DNA from: Exilispira sp964581895
Lineage (GTDB): Bacteria > Spirochaetota > JAAYUW01
Length of the DNA stretch: 64,000 bases
Direction of reading: 5' to 3'
NCBI GenBank assembly: GCA_964581895.1
Contig: CAZOPR010000009.1
Coordinates: forward strand, 26,106 to 90,105
Numbering within the stretch: position 1 is the stretch's first letter; every line of letters starts with the position of its first letter. Of this stretch, positions 43,970 to 53,325 are shown in pieces. The position numbers were made by a program, and so were the translations under genes. Below the pieces are notes generated by a model. The model worked only from the letters and a program-made list of their open reading frames with translations. It had not been told where the DNA came from and did not search any database.

Positions 43970-45580
43970 TTAAGTCTTGTTGTTTTTCATGCTTTCTTCT
44001 AAAAATAAAGCAAGATGAGCCTGGCCATAAAAAGTGATCTTCGGAAAATCAAGAATATATTTTTCAGCATCAGGATCAAGTTGGAAGTTATAGAAAAAAT
44101 AACATATTTCAATATTTTGCTCAATTAAATCTTTATTAATTGTTTCAAAAAGATTATAAGATAAATCGTATGAGGTAGTTCTTCTAAATATAAACAATGC
44201 TAATCTATGGGGATACTCTATTTCTGTTGCCAAAATTCTTAAAGAAGAGATACCTTTATCATGTAAAAATGTGCTTCTGACTTTAGTTGGTAGGAACTCA
44301 AAAAGTCTCACCACTCGTAAATTTACTTTAACAAAACCTCTATCTGTAAGCCTTAAGTATTGAGAAAGTATTGTTTTTCTTATTTGTTCGCTCTGGCTGG
44401 CAGTAGGTTTAAGCCTTTCAAACTCTTTTTTAATATAATCAGCCGGAGGAATCAAAGCCTTTTTTATCGAATAACCAAAAATATCAAGAAGCAAAAGCCC
44501 CTGTTGAATTCTTTTCAAAAAATTATCTATCTTATTTTCTGAAAAGATATCCATTTCATCAAGATTTTCGAAAGTAGAAAAAGATGTTTTTCCAGTAATC
44601 AAAAAATGTTTTAAGTTTTGTTCATCATCTATAAGTTTAAGTAGATAAATGGAATTTTCCAAGATTTTTGCTTTTAATGAATCGAGGTTATCTGATTTAA
44701 TTGCATTGTTTAATGAGATTAGAAATTCTGTTTTTTCTGCATTTATCTTTGAAAGATCTAAAATCTGCTGCTTGGAATCATCTTGAGAATTTTTAATTAT
44801 ATTATAAGCAGAAAATAATATTAAAAATTTCCTATAAAACTCATATATTTCATTATCAGCAAAACTTGTTTTGGTAAGCCAAAGCTTTGCATTTGAAAAA
44901 TCTTTTTTGAAAATATTGCAATAAGCGATAATGAAAATAGACTCCTTTTTTGCATTTTTTATAAAAAGCTCTATAGCATTTGTAAGACTTCTTTCTTTTA
45001 ACTTAAAAGATAAAGCTAAAGTATAATCAAAGTAGATATCTATAGATTTTTTCGATATAAAAAGGGCTCTTTCAAGATAATAGATAGCATTTTCAAATTG
45101 CTGTTGAGAAAGGAAAATTTTGCCCATAAGATGACACCAGCTAGCTTCATATTCACCTTCTTTATTTACCTCATATAATTTTTCAAAAGATTCAGTTGTT
45201 TGATTTAATTCATAAAGTATTTGAGCCATTTTTGTGTTATGAAACATTTTTAAGTATTTATCTTTAATGAAACCTTTTTCAACCGCTATTTGCATATAGT
45301 GAAGGGCTTTTTGTTTGTTATTTAATTTTAAGTAACTATCATATAAGAAAGAAAGAAGTGTTTTTTCATATTTATGGTACTTGAAAAACTTTTCGACTCT
45401 TCTAATTACTTCAGTATAATTTTTTGCATCAAAAAGTTTACTAACCTTACTTATTGTCGTAATAAGACTTAATAAAGGGAGAAAAAAGATAAAAATTGTA
45501 CCTAGAAATAAGACTGCTATATAAGGAGTATAAGGGTACAAAATAAAATTTTTGAAAATAGTGCTTATTGTATTTTCCAT
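43970..45580 (-). CDS. TPR protein with N-terminal membrane helices, function unknown
   Basis: 536 residues. A hydrophobic segment at about 17-43 would anchor it in the inner membrane. Residues 55-240 contain TPR-like helices (NYTEVIRRVEKFFKYHKYEKTLLSFLYDSYLKLNNKQKALHYMQIAVEKGF, QQFENAIYYLERALFISKKSIDIYFDYTLAL). The C-terminal third is not a TPR: it has RLALFIFRRTTSYDLSYNLFETINKDLIEQNIEICYFFYNF then FPKITFYGQAHLALFLEE, an alpha/beta domain I cannot place. No Shine-Dalgarno sequence. The exported TPR protein follows 98 bp later on the same strand, so the two probably work together. Confidence 0.7.
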   Translation of the reverse strand: MENTISTIFKNFILYPYTPYIAVLFLGTIFIFFLPLLSLITTISKVSKLFDAKNYTEVIRRVEKFFKYHKYEKTLLSFLYDSYLKLNNKQKALHYMQIAVEKGFIKDKYLKMFHNTKMAQILYELNQTTESFEKLYEVNKEGEYEASWCHLMGKIFLSQQQFENAIYYLERALFISKKSIDIYFDYTLALSFKLKERSLTNAIELFIKNAKKESIFIIAYCNIFKKDFSNAKLWLTKTSFADNEIYEFYRKFLILFSAYNIIKNSQDDSKQQILDLSKINAEKTEFLISLNNAIKSDNLDSLKAKILENSIYLLKLIDDEQNLKHFLITGKTSFSTFENLDEMDIFSENKIDNFLKRIQQGLLLLDIFGYSIKKALIPPADYIKKEFERLKPTASQSEQIRKTILSQYLRLTDRGFVKVNLRVVRLFEFLPTKVRSTFLHDKGISSLRILATEIEYPHRLALFIFRRTTSYDLSYNLFETINKDLIEQNIEICYFFYNFQLDPDAEKYILDFPKITFYGQAHLALFLEESMKNNKT

Positions 45581-45756
45581 ATAATAGTTTTGCTATATTT
45601 TTTTAAATTTTCAATCAAACTTTTGCTATCTCAAAAATTTTTCAAAATTTCTTTAAAATTTTTCATTTCTATCTTTTTTTAAAAATTTAATATAATTCTT
45701 TCAGAAGTTGAAAAATTTAAATGATAAATTAAATTGATTTAAAGTAAGGGAAAAAG

Positions 45757-46395
45757 ATGTTTAATAGCGATTTAGTAAAAAAATTTTCCAGAGTATATAA
45801 TTCAGGTAAAATTATATTCAGTGAAGGTGATTTTGGGAGAGAACTTTTCATAATTATAAGAGGGGAAGTAGAAATCTATAGAATAATAGATGGAAAAAAG
45901 AGAACTTTAGCTATACTAAAAGATGGAGATATCTTTGGAGAGCTTGCAGTTATAGACAAGTTCCCTCGTTCAGCTTATGCTATGGCTATTAAAGATACCA
46001 TAGTTTTGGCAGTGAATTCTTCAGCTTTTGAAACTGTTATCCTTTCTAATCAGGACTTTACTAAAAAAATCATAAAACTTCTGTCTGCAAGACTTAGAAA
46101 AACTAATGATATAGTTCTTGCTATCTATCAAAAAGATAGAGAAGAAAAAGTTTTATCTGCATTAAATTCATTTTACAACCTTGAATTAATCAAGAAAAAT
46201 ATTAAGATTAAAGATAAAATAGAAAAATCAAAATTTATTGATTATGCAGATAACACTAAAGGCTTGCCGGTCAATATAGTTGAAAATTGTCTTAATGAAT
46301 TAAAAAAACAAGGATTAATAGATATTGAAGGTAATGTTATAACCTGTAAAAATATTGATAGAAGAAATAAAACTAACGATCAACAATCGGAATAA
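45757..46395 (+). CDS. Crp/Fnr-type cyclic-nucleotide-binding regulator
   Basis: 212 residues. Residues 10-125 form a cNMP-binding domain: IIFSEGDFGRELFIIIRGEVEIYRIIDGKKRTLAILKDGDIFGELAVIDKFPRSAYAMAIKDT, with the GELA and PRSA elements of the phosphate-binding cassette. The C-terminal 75 residues should be a winged helix; VNIVENCLNELKKQGLIDIEGNVITCK fits the recognition helix and wing. No iron-sulfur cysteines, so Crp-like rather than Fnr-like. AAGGG precedes the ATG. Its end overlaps the convergent cupin gene by 23 bp. Confidence 0.85.
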   Translation: MFNSDLVKKFSRVYNSGKIIFSEGDFGRELFIIIRGEVEIYRIIDGKKRTLAILKDGDIFGELAVIDKFPRSAYAMAIKDTIVLAVNSSAFETVILSNQDFTKKIIKLLSARLRKTNDIVLAIYQKDREEKVLSALNSFYNLELIKKNIKIKDKIEKSKFIDYADNTKGLPVNIVENCLNELKKQGLIDIEGNVITCKNIDRRNKTNDQQSE

Positions 46396-46726
46396 GGCAG
46401 ATAAATTCTAAAACTTCATTTCCACTATTGTAATATTGATGCTCTTCGAAAGGAGGAATAAAAGCAACATCACCTTTTTTTACATTTATGCTTTCTCCTT
46501 TTGAGTTTCTTATTTGCCCGCTTCCATTTAAGAAATAATTTTCATGTTCCCATTCATGGCTATGTAATGGTGAATAGCCACCAGGCTGGATTCTAAATAT
46601 TCTCATTATAAAATTTAAAGCTCCTTGGTTTTTACCAACCACTACCTTAAATTCTGTATTTAAAGCACCATCCATAGTTACTTTTTCAAAAGGCATATCA
46701 TCAGCATCTTTTGTATAAATATTCAT
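46373..46726 (-). CDS. Cupin-domain protein
   Basis: 117 residues forming a single small cupin barrel. Metal ligands are in motif 1, PLHSHEWEHENYFLNGSG (two His plus Glu), and motif 2, GDVAFIPPFEEHQYYN (His). It could be an isomerase, dioxygenase or sensor; the family does not tell. The start at 46726 was chosen because AGGAGGT lies just upstream; a TTG six codons earlier includes that ribosome-binding site and is not credible. Convergent overlap with the Crp-like gene. Confidence 0.85.
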   Translation of the reverse strand: MNIYTKDADDMPFEKVTMDGALNTEFKVVVGKNQGALNFIMRIFRIQPGGYSPLHSHEWEHENYFLNGSGQIRNSKGESINVKKGDVAFIPPFEEHQYYNSGNEVLEFICLIPIVDR

Positions 46727-46828
46727 TGATTTACCTCCTATCAATAAGATAAAAACCTATCTAAAATAAATCAACAGATTTTTATTTCCCAATTTTATTG
46801 CAATAAATCAAAAGATATTAAATAAAAT

Positions 46829-48451
46829 TTAAGCGAAATACATCAATATCCAAATAATAAGATCGATAACAAAAATTATTATAAAAGTAAGCAAAGGAGA
46901 AATAGATAAAGTAAATAAGATATATAAACCCTTATGTATCATAAACAAAAGTTGATAACATGAAATAGAGATTAAATATATGCTTAATATGAAAAAGATT
47001 ATTTCAATAACATTTACTACAGAATTGCTTTTCTTCATTCCTATCATAGATAATTTAAATGCAATCATAAGGGTAAATAAAAATGAAAGGTAAAATAAAA
47101 TCTTTTGTTTTAAGTAATCTATAAAAAGAGAAGGGTGATATCCAATGCTTTCAATAAAATTTTTCAAGTCAAAAGCAGTATATAAAGGAAATAGATTGAA
47201 TGATCTTAAAAGAATAAAATTCTTAAAATATGAAATCTTTATATCAAAATAAGTTATTACATGTTCTAAATCTGAATTTTTAAAAACAAAATAATTTTGA
47301 ACCTTCTTGCCATATTTATAAGACTGAACGCTTTTGGTTGAAAGGTTGTAAAGAAATACATCATAAAGATAGATTTCATTAAAGTAGTATACTACTTTAT
47401 CAATAAATATAAGATAGTAGATATCTTCTTGTTTTGCATCTTTAAGTTTTAGTAAGGTAGAATTAAAACCTGGATAATCCTTTTTCTCAACAGCATCTGA
47501 AACAAAAAAATCGACTTTTCTATATAGATTTGTTGCTTCTTCAAGATAAGGTTTTATTGATTTATCATTTGGATACTTTTTTGAAAGTGCAACAAAAAGA
47601 TTATATGCTTCTACATATTTCTTTTGCTGAATATACGACATTCCCAGTCTTTTCTGCTGCATTATGTAAAGTGCATCATCTTTTTTATTTAAAACCTCAT
47701 TTTCATAGATACCCTTTACTTTATCATAAAGGGCTTTTGCATTAGTATCATTTGGGTTCAATAAAAGATACCTATCCAGGTAGTACATCGCAAGAACATA
47801 TTCTTTCATTTTTGTGTGATACATCGCAAGATTATATAGACTTGCTGGATTTATTGGCGGCGGTATTTCAGAAGTAGTAGGCTGAGGCTTTGGAATTTCA
47901 CTATATTTTTTTCTTTCGAGTTCAGCAACTAAATCTATTATATCAATATTTTTAGGTTCAAAAGTCAGATACCTTTTATAGTAATCAATAGCAAGACTAT
48001 ATTTTCCCTGTAATTCATATTCTTTTGCCATTTTTAAGTATTGATAACTTAATTTTGTGGTTATCAGTATTTCAGAGACCTTTAAATTCATAAAAGGTTT
48101 AACTGCTTCATTTAATATTGCTGTAAATAAAAAAGCTATAAGTAGAAAGATGAAAAATGCTATAATATAATCTGTTTCCTGTAAATCATTCTTTCCTTTT
48201 CTAAGCCCAATGCTGTAAATGAGGCAGAAAGATAAAATCAAAGCTGCTGAAAATATATAAGGTAAAAGTTCAATAGTTTTAACCATTGATGAGAAAAGTA
48301 TATATTGACCTTTTGATTTTTTTAGGACGCTTTCAATATCATAAGTAAAAGATTGGTAAGAAACCATTATAATAAAAACAAGCAACATTAAACCAGCACT
48401 TATGGTTAATAATTTATTTATGATAAATGATGATCCTTTATTTTGAGCCAT
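46829..48451 (-). CDS. Polytopic membrane protein with a TPR segment
   Basis: 540 residues. Three membrane helices at the N-terminus (about 14-31, 53-72, 90-110), a soluble TPR part from about 125 to 310 (YQYLKMAKEYELQGKYSLAIDYYKRYLTFEPKNIDIIDLV, ASLYNLAMYHTKMKEYVLAMYYLDRYLLLNPNDTNAKALYDKVKG, RLGMSYIQQKKYVEAYNLFVALSKKYP), and three or four helices at the C-terminus from about 440. No enzymatic motif. AAGGGATA precedes the ATG, 18 bp after the stop of the upstream gene, so the two form an operon. I do not recognise the family. Confidence 0.75.
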   Translation of the reverse strand: MAQNKGSSFIINKLLTISAGLMLLVFIIMVSYQSFTYDIESVLKKSKGQYILFSSMVKTIELLPYIFSAALILSFCLIYSIGLRKGKNDLQETDYIIAFFIFLLIAFLFTAILNEAVKPFMNLKVSEILITTKLSYQYLKMAKEYELQGKYSLAIDYYKRYLTFEPKNIDIIDLVAELERKKYSEIPKPQPTTSEIPPPINPASLYNLAMYHTKMKEYVLAMYYLDRYLLLNPNDTNAKALYDKVKGIYENEVLNKKDDALYIMQQKRLGMSYIQQKKYVEAYNLFVALSKKYPNDKSIKPYLEEATNLYRKVDFFVSDAVEKKDYPGFNSTLLKLKDAKQEDIYYLIFIDKVVYYFNEIYLYDVFLYNLSTKSVQSYKYGKKVQNYFVFKNSDLEHVITYFDIKISYFKNFILLRSFNLFPLYTAFDLKNFIESIGYHPSLFIDYLKQKILFYLSFLFTLMIAFKLSMIGMKKSNSVVNVIEIIFFILSIYLISISCYQLLFMIHKGLYILFTLSISPLLTFIIIFVIDLIIWILMYFA

Positions 48452-48469
48452 ATTATCCCTTAGAATTTA

Positions 48470-49489
48470 TCATTTAATCTTTCTTGTCATCTGCATTTTT
48501 CTGGTCTGTTCAATTTTAGAATGAAAAATCTTCCTTGAATATTTGATATATAAAAGTAAAGCCTCTATTATAAATATAAAACCAAAGGTAAAAACTGGAA
48601 ATAACTGGATATATAACTTAGAGATTTTCAAATCTTTTAAGTAAATAAGTGAAAATTTGAAGGTTGCTAAAAATAAAGTTGAAAACAAAATTATAAATAA
48701 AAAAGAGATTACATAATAGGGCATTGGCCATTTTTCGTTGTAAAATAGATAAGGTATCCAGCAAATAACGAAAAAGAAGGCAAAAAGATATAAAAGAAAA
48801 AAAATCCCTTTGTTTTTACTTAAAAAATAAGATAATTCTTCAAAATTTGAGCTTACTATTTTCACTAAGGGGCTTAAAAATAAAAGAGAATCAATTTTAC
48901 CAATCTCATCAAGATATTTATAATCTTTGCCAACCCCATTATTAAGCTTTTGTATGGTTAAAATATTTTTCTTAAGATTAATGCTTATATTACTTTCAAT
49001 TAAAGAATTTTTTTCAAAGTAATATGCCTTATTATTTTCAAAATAAAATTGACCATCTGGAAAAGTAACTATACTATTGTTATAAAAGAAATTAGTTTTC
49101 TCTGCTAATTTAGGCCTATATATTTTAGATATTGTATTAATTCTATTGCCATCCTGAAAGAATGCTACATAAAGGGAACCAAATATAATTACACAGAATA
49201 AAATAAGACCAATACCACTTCCTATGCTTGAACAATCCCTCGAAGATGCATAAGAAAAAGCAACCAAAGCTGTCATCATAAGACTTATCGGTAATAGAGC
49301 ATATATTACTATCTGGATATTTAAGATAAGGAAATAAAAAACTATAAAGTTTGAATAAAGATAATGATACCTTTGTATTTCATCAGAAGATAAAGCAACA
49401 AAAAGAACTATTGTTAGAACAAAGCATATGATAAAACTAATTAAAAGGTATTTTAGTGTTAAAATAGCATCTTTAACAATCTTTTTCAT
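48470..49489 (-). CDS. Six-helix membrane protein, possible divergent LptF/LptG
   Basis: 339 residues with three N-terminal helices (to about residue 112), a soluble beta-rich part of about 100 residues (VTFPDGQFYFENNKAYYFEKN..), and three C-terminal helices. This is the topology of LptF/LptG, the permeases that extract lipopolysaccharide, and LLPISLMMTALVAFSYASSRD...SGIG resembles their conserved LPxSLLxAxLxxFxxLxxDxE..xGIS region. The central domain is shorter than usual and no lptB or second permease is adjacent, so the call is tentative. It lies directly in front of the TPR membrane gene. Start lacks a Shine-Dalgarno sequence and abuts a 48-bp tandem repeat. Confidence 0.55.
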   Translation of the reverse strand: MKKIVKDAILTLKYLLISFIICFVLTIVLFVALSSDEIQRYHYLYSNFIVFYFLILNIQIVIYALLPISLMMTALVAFSYASSRDCSSIGSGIGLILFCVIIFGSLYVAFFQDGNRINTISKIYRPKLAEKTNFFYNNSIVTFPDGQFYFENNKAYYFEKNSLIESNISINLKKNILTIQKLNNGVGKDYKYLDEIGKIDSLLFLSPLVKIVSSNFEELSYFLSKNKGIFFLLYLFAFFFVICWIPYLFYNEKWPMPYYVISFLFIILFSTLFLATFKFSLIYLKDLKISKLYIQLFPVFTFGFIFIIEALLLYIKYSRKIFHSKIEQTRKMQMTRKIK

Positions 49490-49492
49490 AAC

Positions 49493-49636
49493 TAAACTTT
49501 TATAAAACTAAATATTTTCGATATAAAATTTTTATAAAACTAAACTTTACTATAACTAAACATTTTCGATATAAAACTTTTATAAAACTAAACTTTAATA
49601 TAACTAAACATTTTCAATATAAAACTTTTATATCTA
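49493..49636. repeat. Three tandem 48-bp units in the divergent intergenic region
   Basis: Units at 49493-49540, 49541-49588 and 49589-49636; the first two match at about 43 of 48 bases, the third diverges at its end. The array starts three bases before the start codon of the minus-strand gene ending at 48470. Each unit carries TATAAAAC and TTTTCGATAT elements. The rest of the 354-bp gap (49490-49843) is AT-rich, with a TATAAT at 49790-49795 ahead of the plus-strand gene. Confidence 0.75.
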
Positions 49637-49843
49637 AATTTTCATTTAACTTAACTTTTATAATTCTGAACTATTGTGTAATTTATTTTACTATTTATAA
49701 TTATTGTTCACCTTATCATTTTTTACTTCATATTTATTTTTATTTTGTAATTATTCTCAAATTTATATTCAATTTCCCTACAACTTGATTATAATTGTTT
49801 AAATAATAAAATCAATTCAAGGTCAAAATCAGTAGGTATAAAG

Positions 49844-51241
49844 ATGGCTAAAGATAGATTAATCCATATTATTTTTCCCCTGATAATTTTTTCCTTATTT
49901 TTTTTATCGTCAGAAAGCTCAAACTTCTTTTATGAAATCGCAAAAGATTTTGATATTTTAAGTAAAATCGAAAAATTAGATAATTTTATAGTCTATTATA
50001 GGTACTATGAACAAGTTAAGCAAAGGTATTTTATTTATGGTTATGATACAGAAAAAGATAAAAATTATGGTTTTTCACCATCAAATGAATTTATTACAAC
50101 CAAACCATTTTTTAACAGCTCTAAAACCGCTTTTGCTTATGGGGCACTATATCAAGGGAATGATTTTGTCTGGTATAAAGATTTTAAAAATAATGTTGCT
50201 TATAAAATATTATATTCAATTTCTGGGAAGCTTTCATTATTATCCCTTGATAAAAGCCATAAAAATATAATAGTTGGCTTCGATTATCTTGCTCCTCAAC
50301 AATTTTTATATATCTCTGGTGTTAATCAGTTTTACACTTATCCATTAACTTCATACCCAAATATTATTGAAACAGGCTTTACCTATGATGAAAAATATGT
50401 TTATATAATTTTCAAATATGAGAATCTTTATAATTGTGATATTTTAGCCTTATCAGAAGACCCTTATCATTCTTCTTCTTATAAACCATCAGTTACGAAG
50501 ATATTTTCAAATGTAGATGAAATCTTGTTTAGCAATTCTTGTGGAATAATAACTAAAGAAAAGGATCAGTACATTTTTTATAACCTTAAAGATTACATTA
50601 AAACTAAGATTGAAAGTTTTTCAATTATAAAAGATAAAAACAATGATAAAAACGCAGTTTTTATAATAAATGGACAAATTTATAATTCTGATTTTGAGAA
50701 AATAACAATTGTTTCGGAGAATAAAAATATTGATGAAAAGGCACTTATAAATTACTTAAAACTAGGAAAAAATATCTTTTATTCTGATAACTTTTTGTTA
50801 GTAAAAGATGAAAATTCATCATTTTACATTTTTGAATATATGAATCAGCAAAAAACATTCAATTATCTTACAAAAATTGGAAAAGATACAAAAAATTTTG
50901 ATTTGATTGCAGGTAGCCAAATCAGTTTGATAAATAAATTCGAAGATAAATTTCTCTTTCTTGTTTATGATTCATATGTCTCTACAAATTCAATATCTGT
51001 TTTGCTTTTCAAAAATGATGAGGGAAAAATCGAATCTTTATATCAAGATAACATTTATAGATTTAAAAAAGCATTAAATGTTAAAAATGGTTTTGCTTTT
51101 CTTGTAATGAAAGGATATACAAAAGGGATATTTCAGGAACTTTATTTTTACTCATTTAATTTAAATAGTATTGTAAAGATTTCTGGATGGGAAAATGTCT
51201 TAGATAGTGAGCTTGAATTATTGAAAAGAAAAATAGAGTAG
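49844..51241 (+). CDS. Exported protein of unknown function, possibly beta-propeller
   Basis: 465 residues with a signal peptide or anchor (IHIIFPLIIFSLFFLSSESS, residues 7-26). The rest is rich in short strands and aromatic residues (YYRYYEQVKQRYFIYGYD, FIYGYDTEKDKNYGF, KYVYIIFKYENLYNCDILALSEDPYH), with repeated motifs suggestive of a beta-propeller of TolB type. I do not recognise a family or active site. TAGGT lies before the ATG. It stands alone, divergent from the LptF/G-like gene. Confidence 0.65.
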   Translation: MAKDRLIHIIFPLIIFSLFFLSSESSNFFYEIAKDFDILSKIEKLDNFIVYYRYYEQVKQRYFIYGYDTEKDKNYGFSPSNEFITTKPFFNSSKTAFAYGALYQGNDFVWYKDFKNNVAYKILYSISGKLSLLSLDKSHKNIIVGFDYLAPQQFLYISGVNQFYTYPLTSYPNIIETGFTYDEKYVYIIFKYENLYNCDILALSEDPYHSSSYKPSVTKIFSNVDEILFSNSCGIITKEKDQYIFYNLKDYIKTKIESFSIIKDKNNDKNAVFIINGQIYNSDFEKITIVSENKNIDEKALINYLKLGKNIFYSDNFLLVKDENSSFYIFEYMNQQKTFNYLTKIGKDTKNFDLIAGSQISLINKFEDKFLFLVYDSYVSTNSISVLLFKNDEGKIESLYQDNIYRFKKALNVKNGFAFLVMKGYTKGIFQELYFYSFNLNSIVKISGWENVLDSELELLKRKIE

Positions 51242-51381
51242 AATAAAAATTAATTCAAAAGTTATAATTAACTATAAAAGAAAAATTAAATAAAAAGGTA
51301 AAATTTAATAAAAAGTTAAATAAAACTTAATCAAAAGTTAAATGTAAAATTAAAAATAAATTTTGTAAAAAGGTAAAACTT

Positions 51382-52371
51382 ATGAATTATTTAATAATAG
51401 GACTTGGTGCCGTTGGAATAGTGCTTTCATCCTCCATAAATCTTGAAAAAGAAGATAAAATTTTTGCTTTAAGATCGACAAAAACCCAGAAAAACACTTA
51501 TGATATAGATTTAGATGTTATCGAAAATTTAAAAGATAAAATAAAAATATCTCCTAATATTGTTTATCAATATGATTATGAACCTATAGATATTGTTTTT
51601 ATAACTGCTAAAAGTAACTACTTGGATAAAATATCAGCAACTTTTCCAAAAATCAAAAAATATAATCCAAAAGTCATTTGTCTTATGAATGGAATGGGCT
51701 ATGAATCTTACTTTGAAGATTTAAATATCTTTTTTGGTATTATTATGTACAACGCCTTTAAGAAAGATGAAAAAGTTATTTTAGGGTCTAAAGGCGGGCT
51801 TATTTTAGATGAAAAGCTTGAAGTTTACCTGAAAGATAGAATCAAAAATCTTCCTTTAACTTTTACTTGTGATATTGATAGTTATAGATATAGAAAACTA
51901 TGGCTTAATACAATAAATGGTTTTTTATCTATTTTTGGATTTTCTTTATATCAATTTTTTGAGGAAAGTAAAAAGCTTTATTATAAGCCTTTTACCATCT
52001 TTATTGAATATCTTGAAGAAACAGAAAATTTGTTTAAAAAACTAAATATTAAATCTACTGTTTTGCCTTCTCTTGATCCTGAAACTCTGATTAGTCTTAT
52101 GAAAAAAATTCTATTAAATGAAAGACTAAGTGAAAATGAAGAAAAGCTTTACTTAAATCTACCAAGAGGGAAAAACTCAACATTACAATCAATAGAAAAA
52201 AAAGAAAGCACGGAGTATAACTTTTTGGGTGGATATTTAGTAAATCTCGCAGATAAAATTGATTTCCCATATAGGATAAATAGATTCGTATATGAAAAGA
52301 TTAAAGAATATGATAAAACATTTCAATTTGAATTTATAAACCTTGATAAGATTTTAAAAATCTTTGGATAA
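51382..52371 (+). CDS. 2-dehydropantoate 2-reductase family protein
   Basis: 329 residues. The NAD(P)-binding GLGAVG at residues 7-12, DIVFITAKSNYLDK, and CLMNGMGYE (NGxG) fit the N-terminal half; YRYRKLWLNTINGFLSIFGF carries the catalytic Lys, and NSTLQSIEKKESTEYNFLGGYLVNLADKIDFPYRINRFVYE is the C-terminal ApbA/PanE signature. True PanE reduces ketopantoate to pantoate for CoA synthesis; many paralogues have other substrates, and no pan genes are adjacent, so panE is not asserted. AAAGG precedes the ATG. Confidence 0.82.
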   Translation: MNYLIIGLGAVGIVLSSSINLEKEDKIFALRSTKTQKNTYDIDLDVIENLKDKIKISPNIVYQYDYEPIDIVFITAKSNYLDKISATFPKIKKYNPKVICLMNGMGYESYFEDLNIFFGIIMYNAFKKDEKVILGSKGGLILDEKLEVYLKDRIKNLPLTFTCDIDSYRYRKLWLNTINGFLSIFGFSLYQFFEESKKLYYKPFTIFIEYLEETENLFKKLNIKSTVLPSLDPETLISLMKKILLNERLSENEEKLYLNLPRGKNSTLQSIEKKESTEYNFLGGYLVNLADKIDFPYRINRFVYEKIKEYDKTFQFEFINLDKILKIFG

Positions 52372-52395
52372 AAATTAAGTTAAAAGGAGGTTTAA

Positions 52396-53325
52396 ATGGA
52401 GATTGAAGCAAAAAATCTTTACAAAAGTTATGGACAGGTTCAAGCTGTTAAAGATTTTTCATTCAAAACAGAAAGTGGAAAAATCTATGGGATAATAGGT
52501 CCAAATGGTGCTGGAAAATCTACAACTATAAGAATGATAATGGGTATACTTTTACCTGATTCTGGGCAGATCTTTTTTTCAAAAGAGAAATTAAACTATA
52601 ATACTTTAAATAGGATAGGTTATCTTCCAGAAGAAAGAGGATTATATAGAAAGCAAATATGTGAAGATGTTTTACTTTACCTTGCAGAATTAAAAGGTAA
52701 AAAGAAAAAACAGGTTTATGGCAAAATGTGTGAATTGCTAGAAAGATTCAATCTTATAGAATATAAAAATAAAAAGATTGAAACTCTTTCAAAAGGTATG
52801 GCTCAAAAACTTCAATTTATTTCAACTGTTTTGCATGAACCAGATTATATTTTTCTTGATGAACCTTTTTCTGGTTTAGATCCATTATCTATCGATGAAC
52901 TTAGAGAATTTTTACTTGAGTTAAAAAATCAGGGAAAAGTTATTATGTTTTCAACCCATAATATGGAGCAGGCAGAAAGGATATGTGACAATATCTCATT
53001 GATAAATCATGGCATAGAAGTTCTTGGAGGAACTATAGAATCGATAAAATCAAAATTTGGGAAAAACTCTATAGCCATTTCATTTGATGGGGTTTTACCA
53101 GATATGAAATCAATAGCTAAAAATATAATTAACTATCCTAAATGGGCTGAGATTGAACTTATCAATGGGATTTCATCTCAGGATTGTCTTTCTTTTCTTG
53201 TAAAATCAGATGTTAAAATTAATAAATTTGAAGTTATTCAACCCTCACTTCACTCGATTTTTGTGAAAGTTGTAAAAGAAATTTATAATGAAGAGGTAGA
53301 ATATGAAGATAAAAACAATATTTAA
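52396..53325 (+). CDS. ABC transporter ATP-binding protein (NatA-like)
   Basis: 309 residues. Walker A GPNGAGKST, signature LSKGMAQKLQ, Walker B YIFLDEP, D-loop GLDP and H-loop STHNM are all intact. The C-terminal 80 residues form the extra domain typical of NatA-type ATPases that pair with ABC-2 permeases. AGGAGG precedes the ATG. The permease gene starts 23 bp before this stop codon, implying coupled translation. Such pairs export sodium, drugs or peptides; the substrate cannot be told. Confidence 0.93.
   Translation: MEIEAKNLYKSYGQVQAVKDFSFKTESGKIYGIIGPNGAGKSTTIRMIMGILLPDSGQIFFSKEKLNYNTLNRIGYLPEERGLYRKQICEDVLLYLAELKGKKKKQVYGKMCELLERFNLIEYKNKKIETLSKGMAQKLQFISTVLHEPDYIFLDEPFSGLDPLSIDELREFLLELKNQGKVIMFSTHNMEQAERICDNISLINHGIEVLGGTIESIKSKFGKNSIAISFDGVLPDMKSIAKNIINYPKWAEIELINGISSQDCLSFLVKSDVKINKFEVIQPSLHSIFVKVVKEIYNEEVEYEDKNNI

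Noticed and set aside
46727..46744. Longer cupin start at a TTG
   Set aside because: Those six codons contain the AGGAGGT ribosome-binding site of the ATG at 46726.
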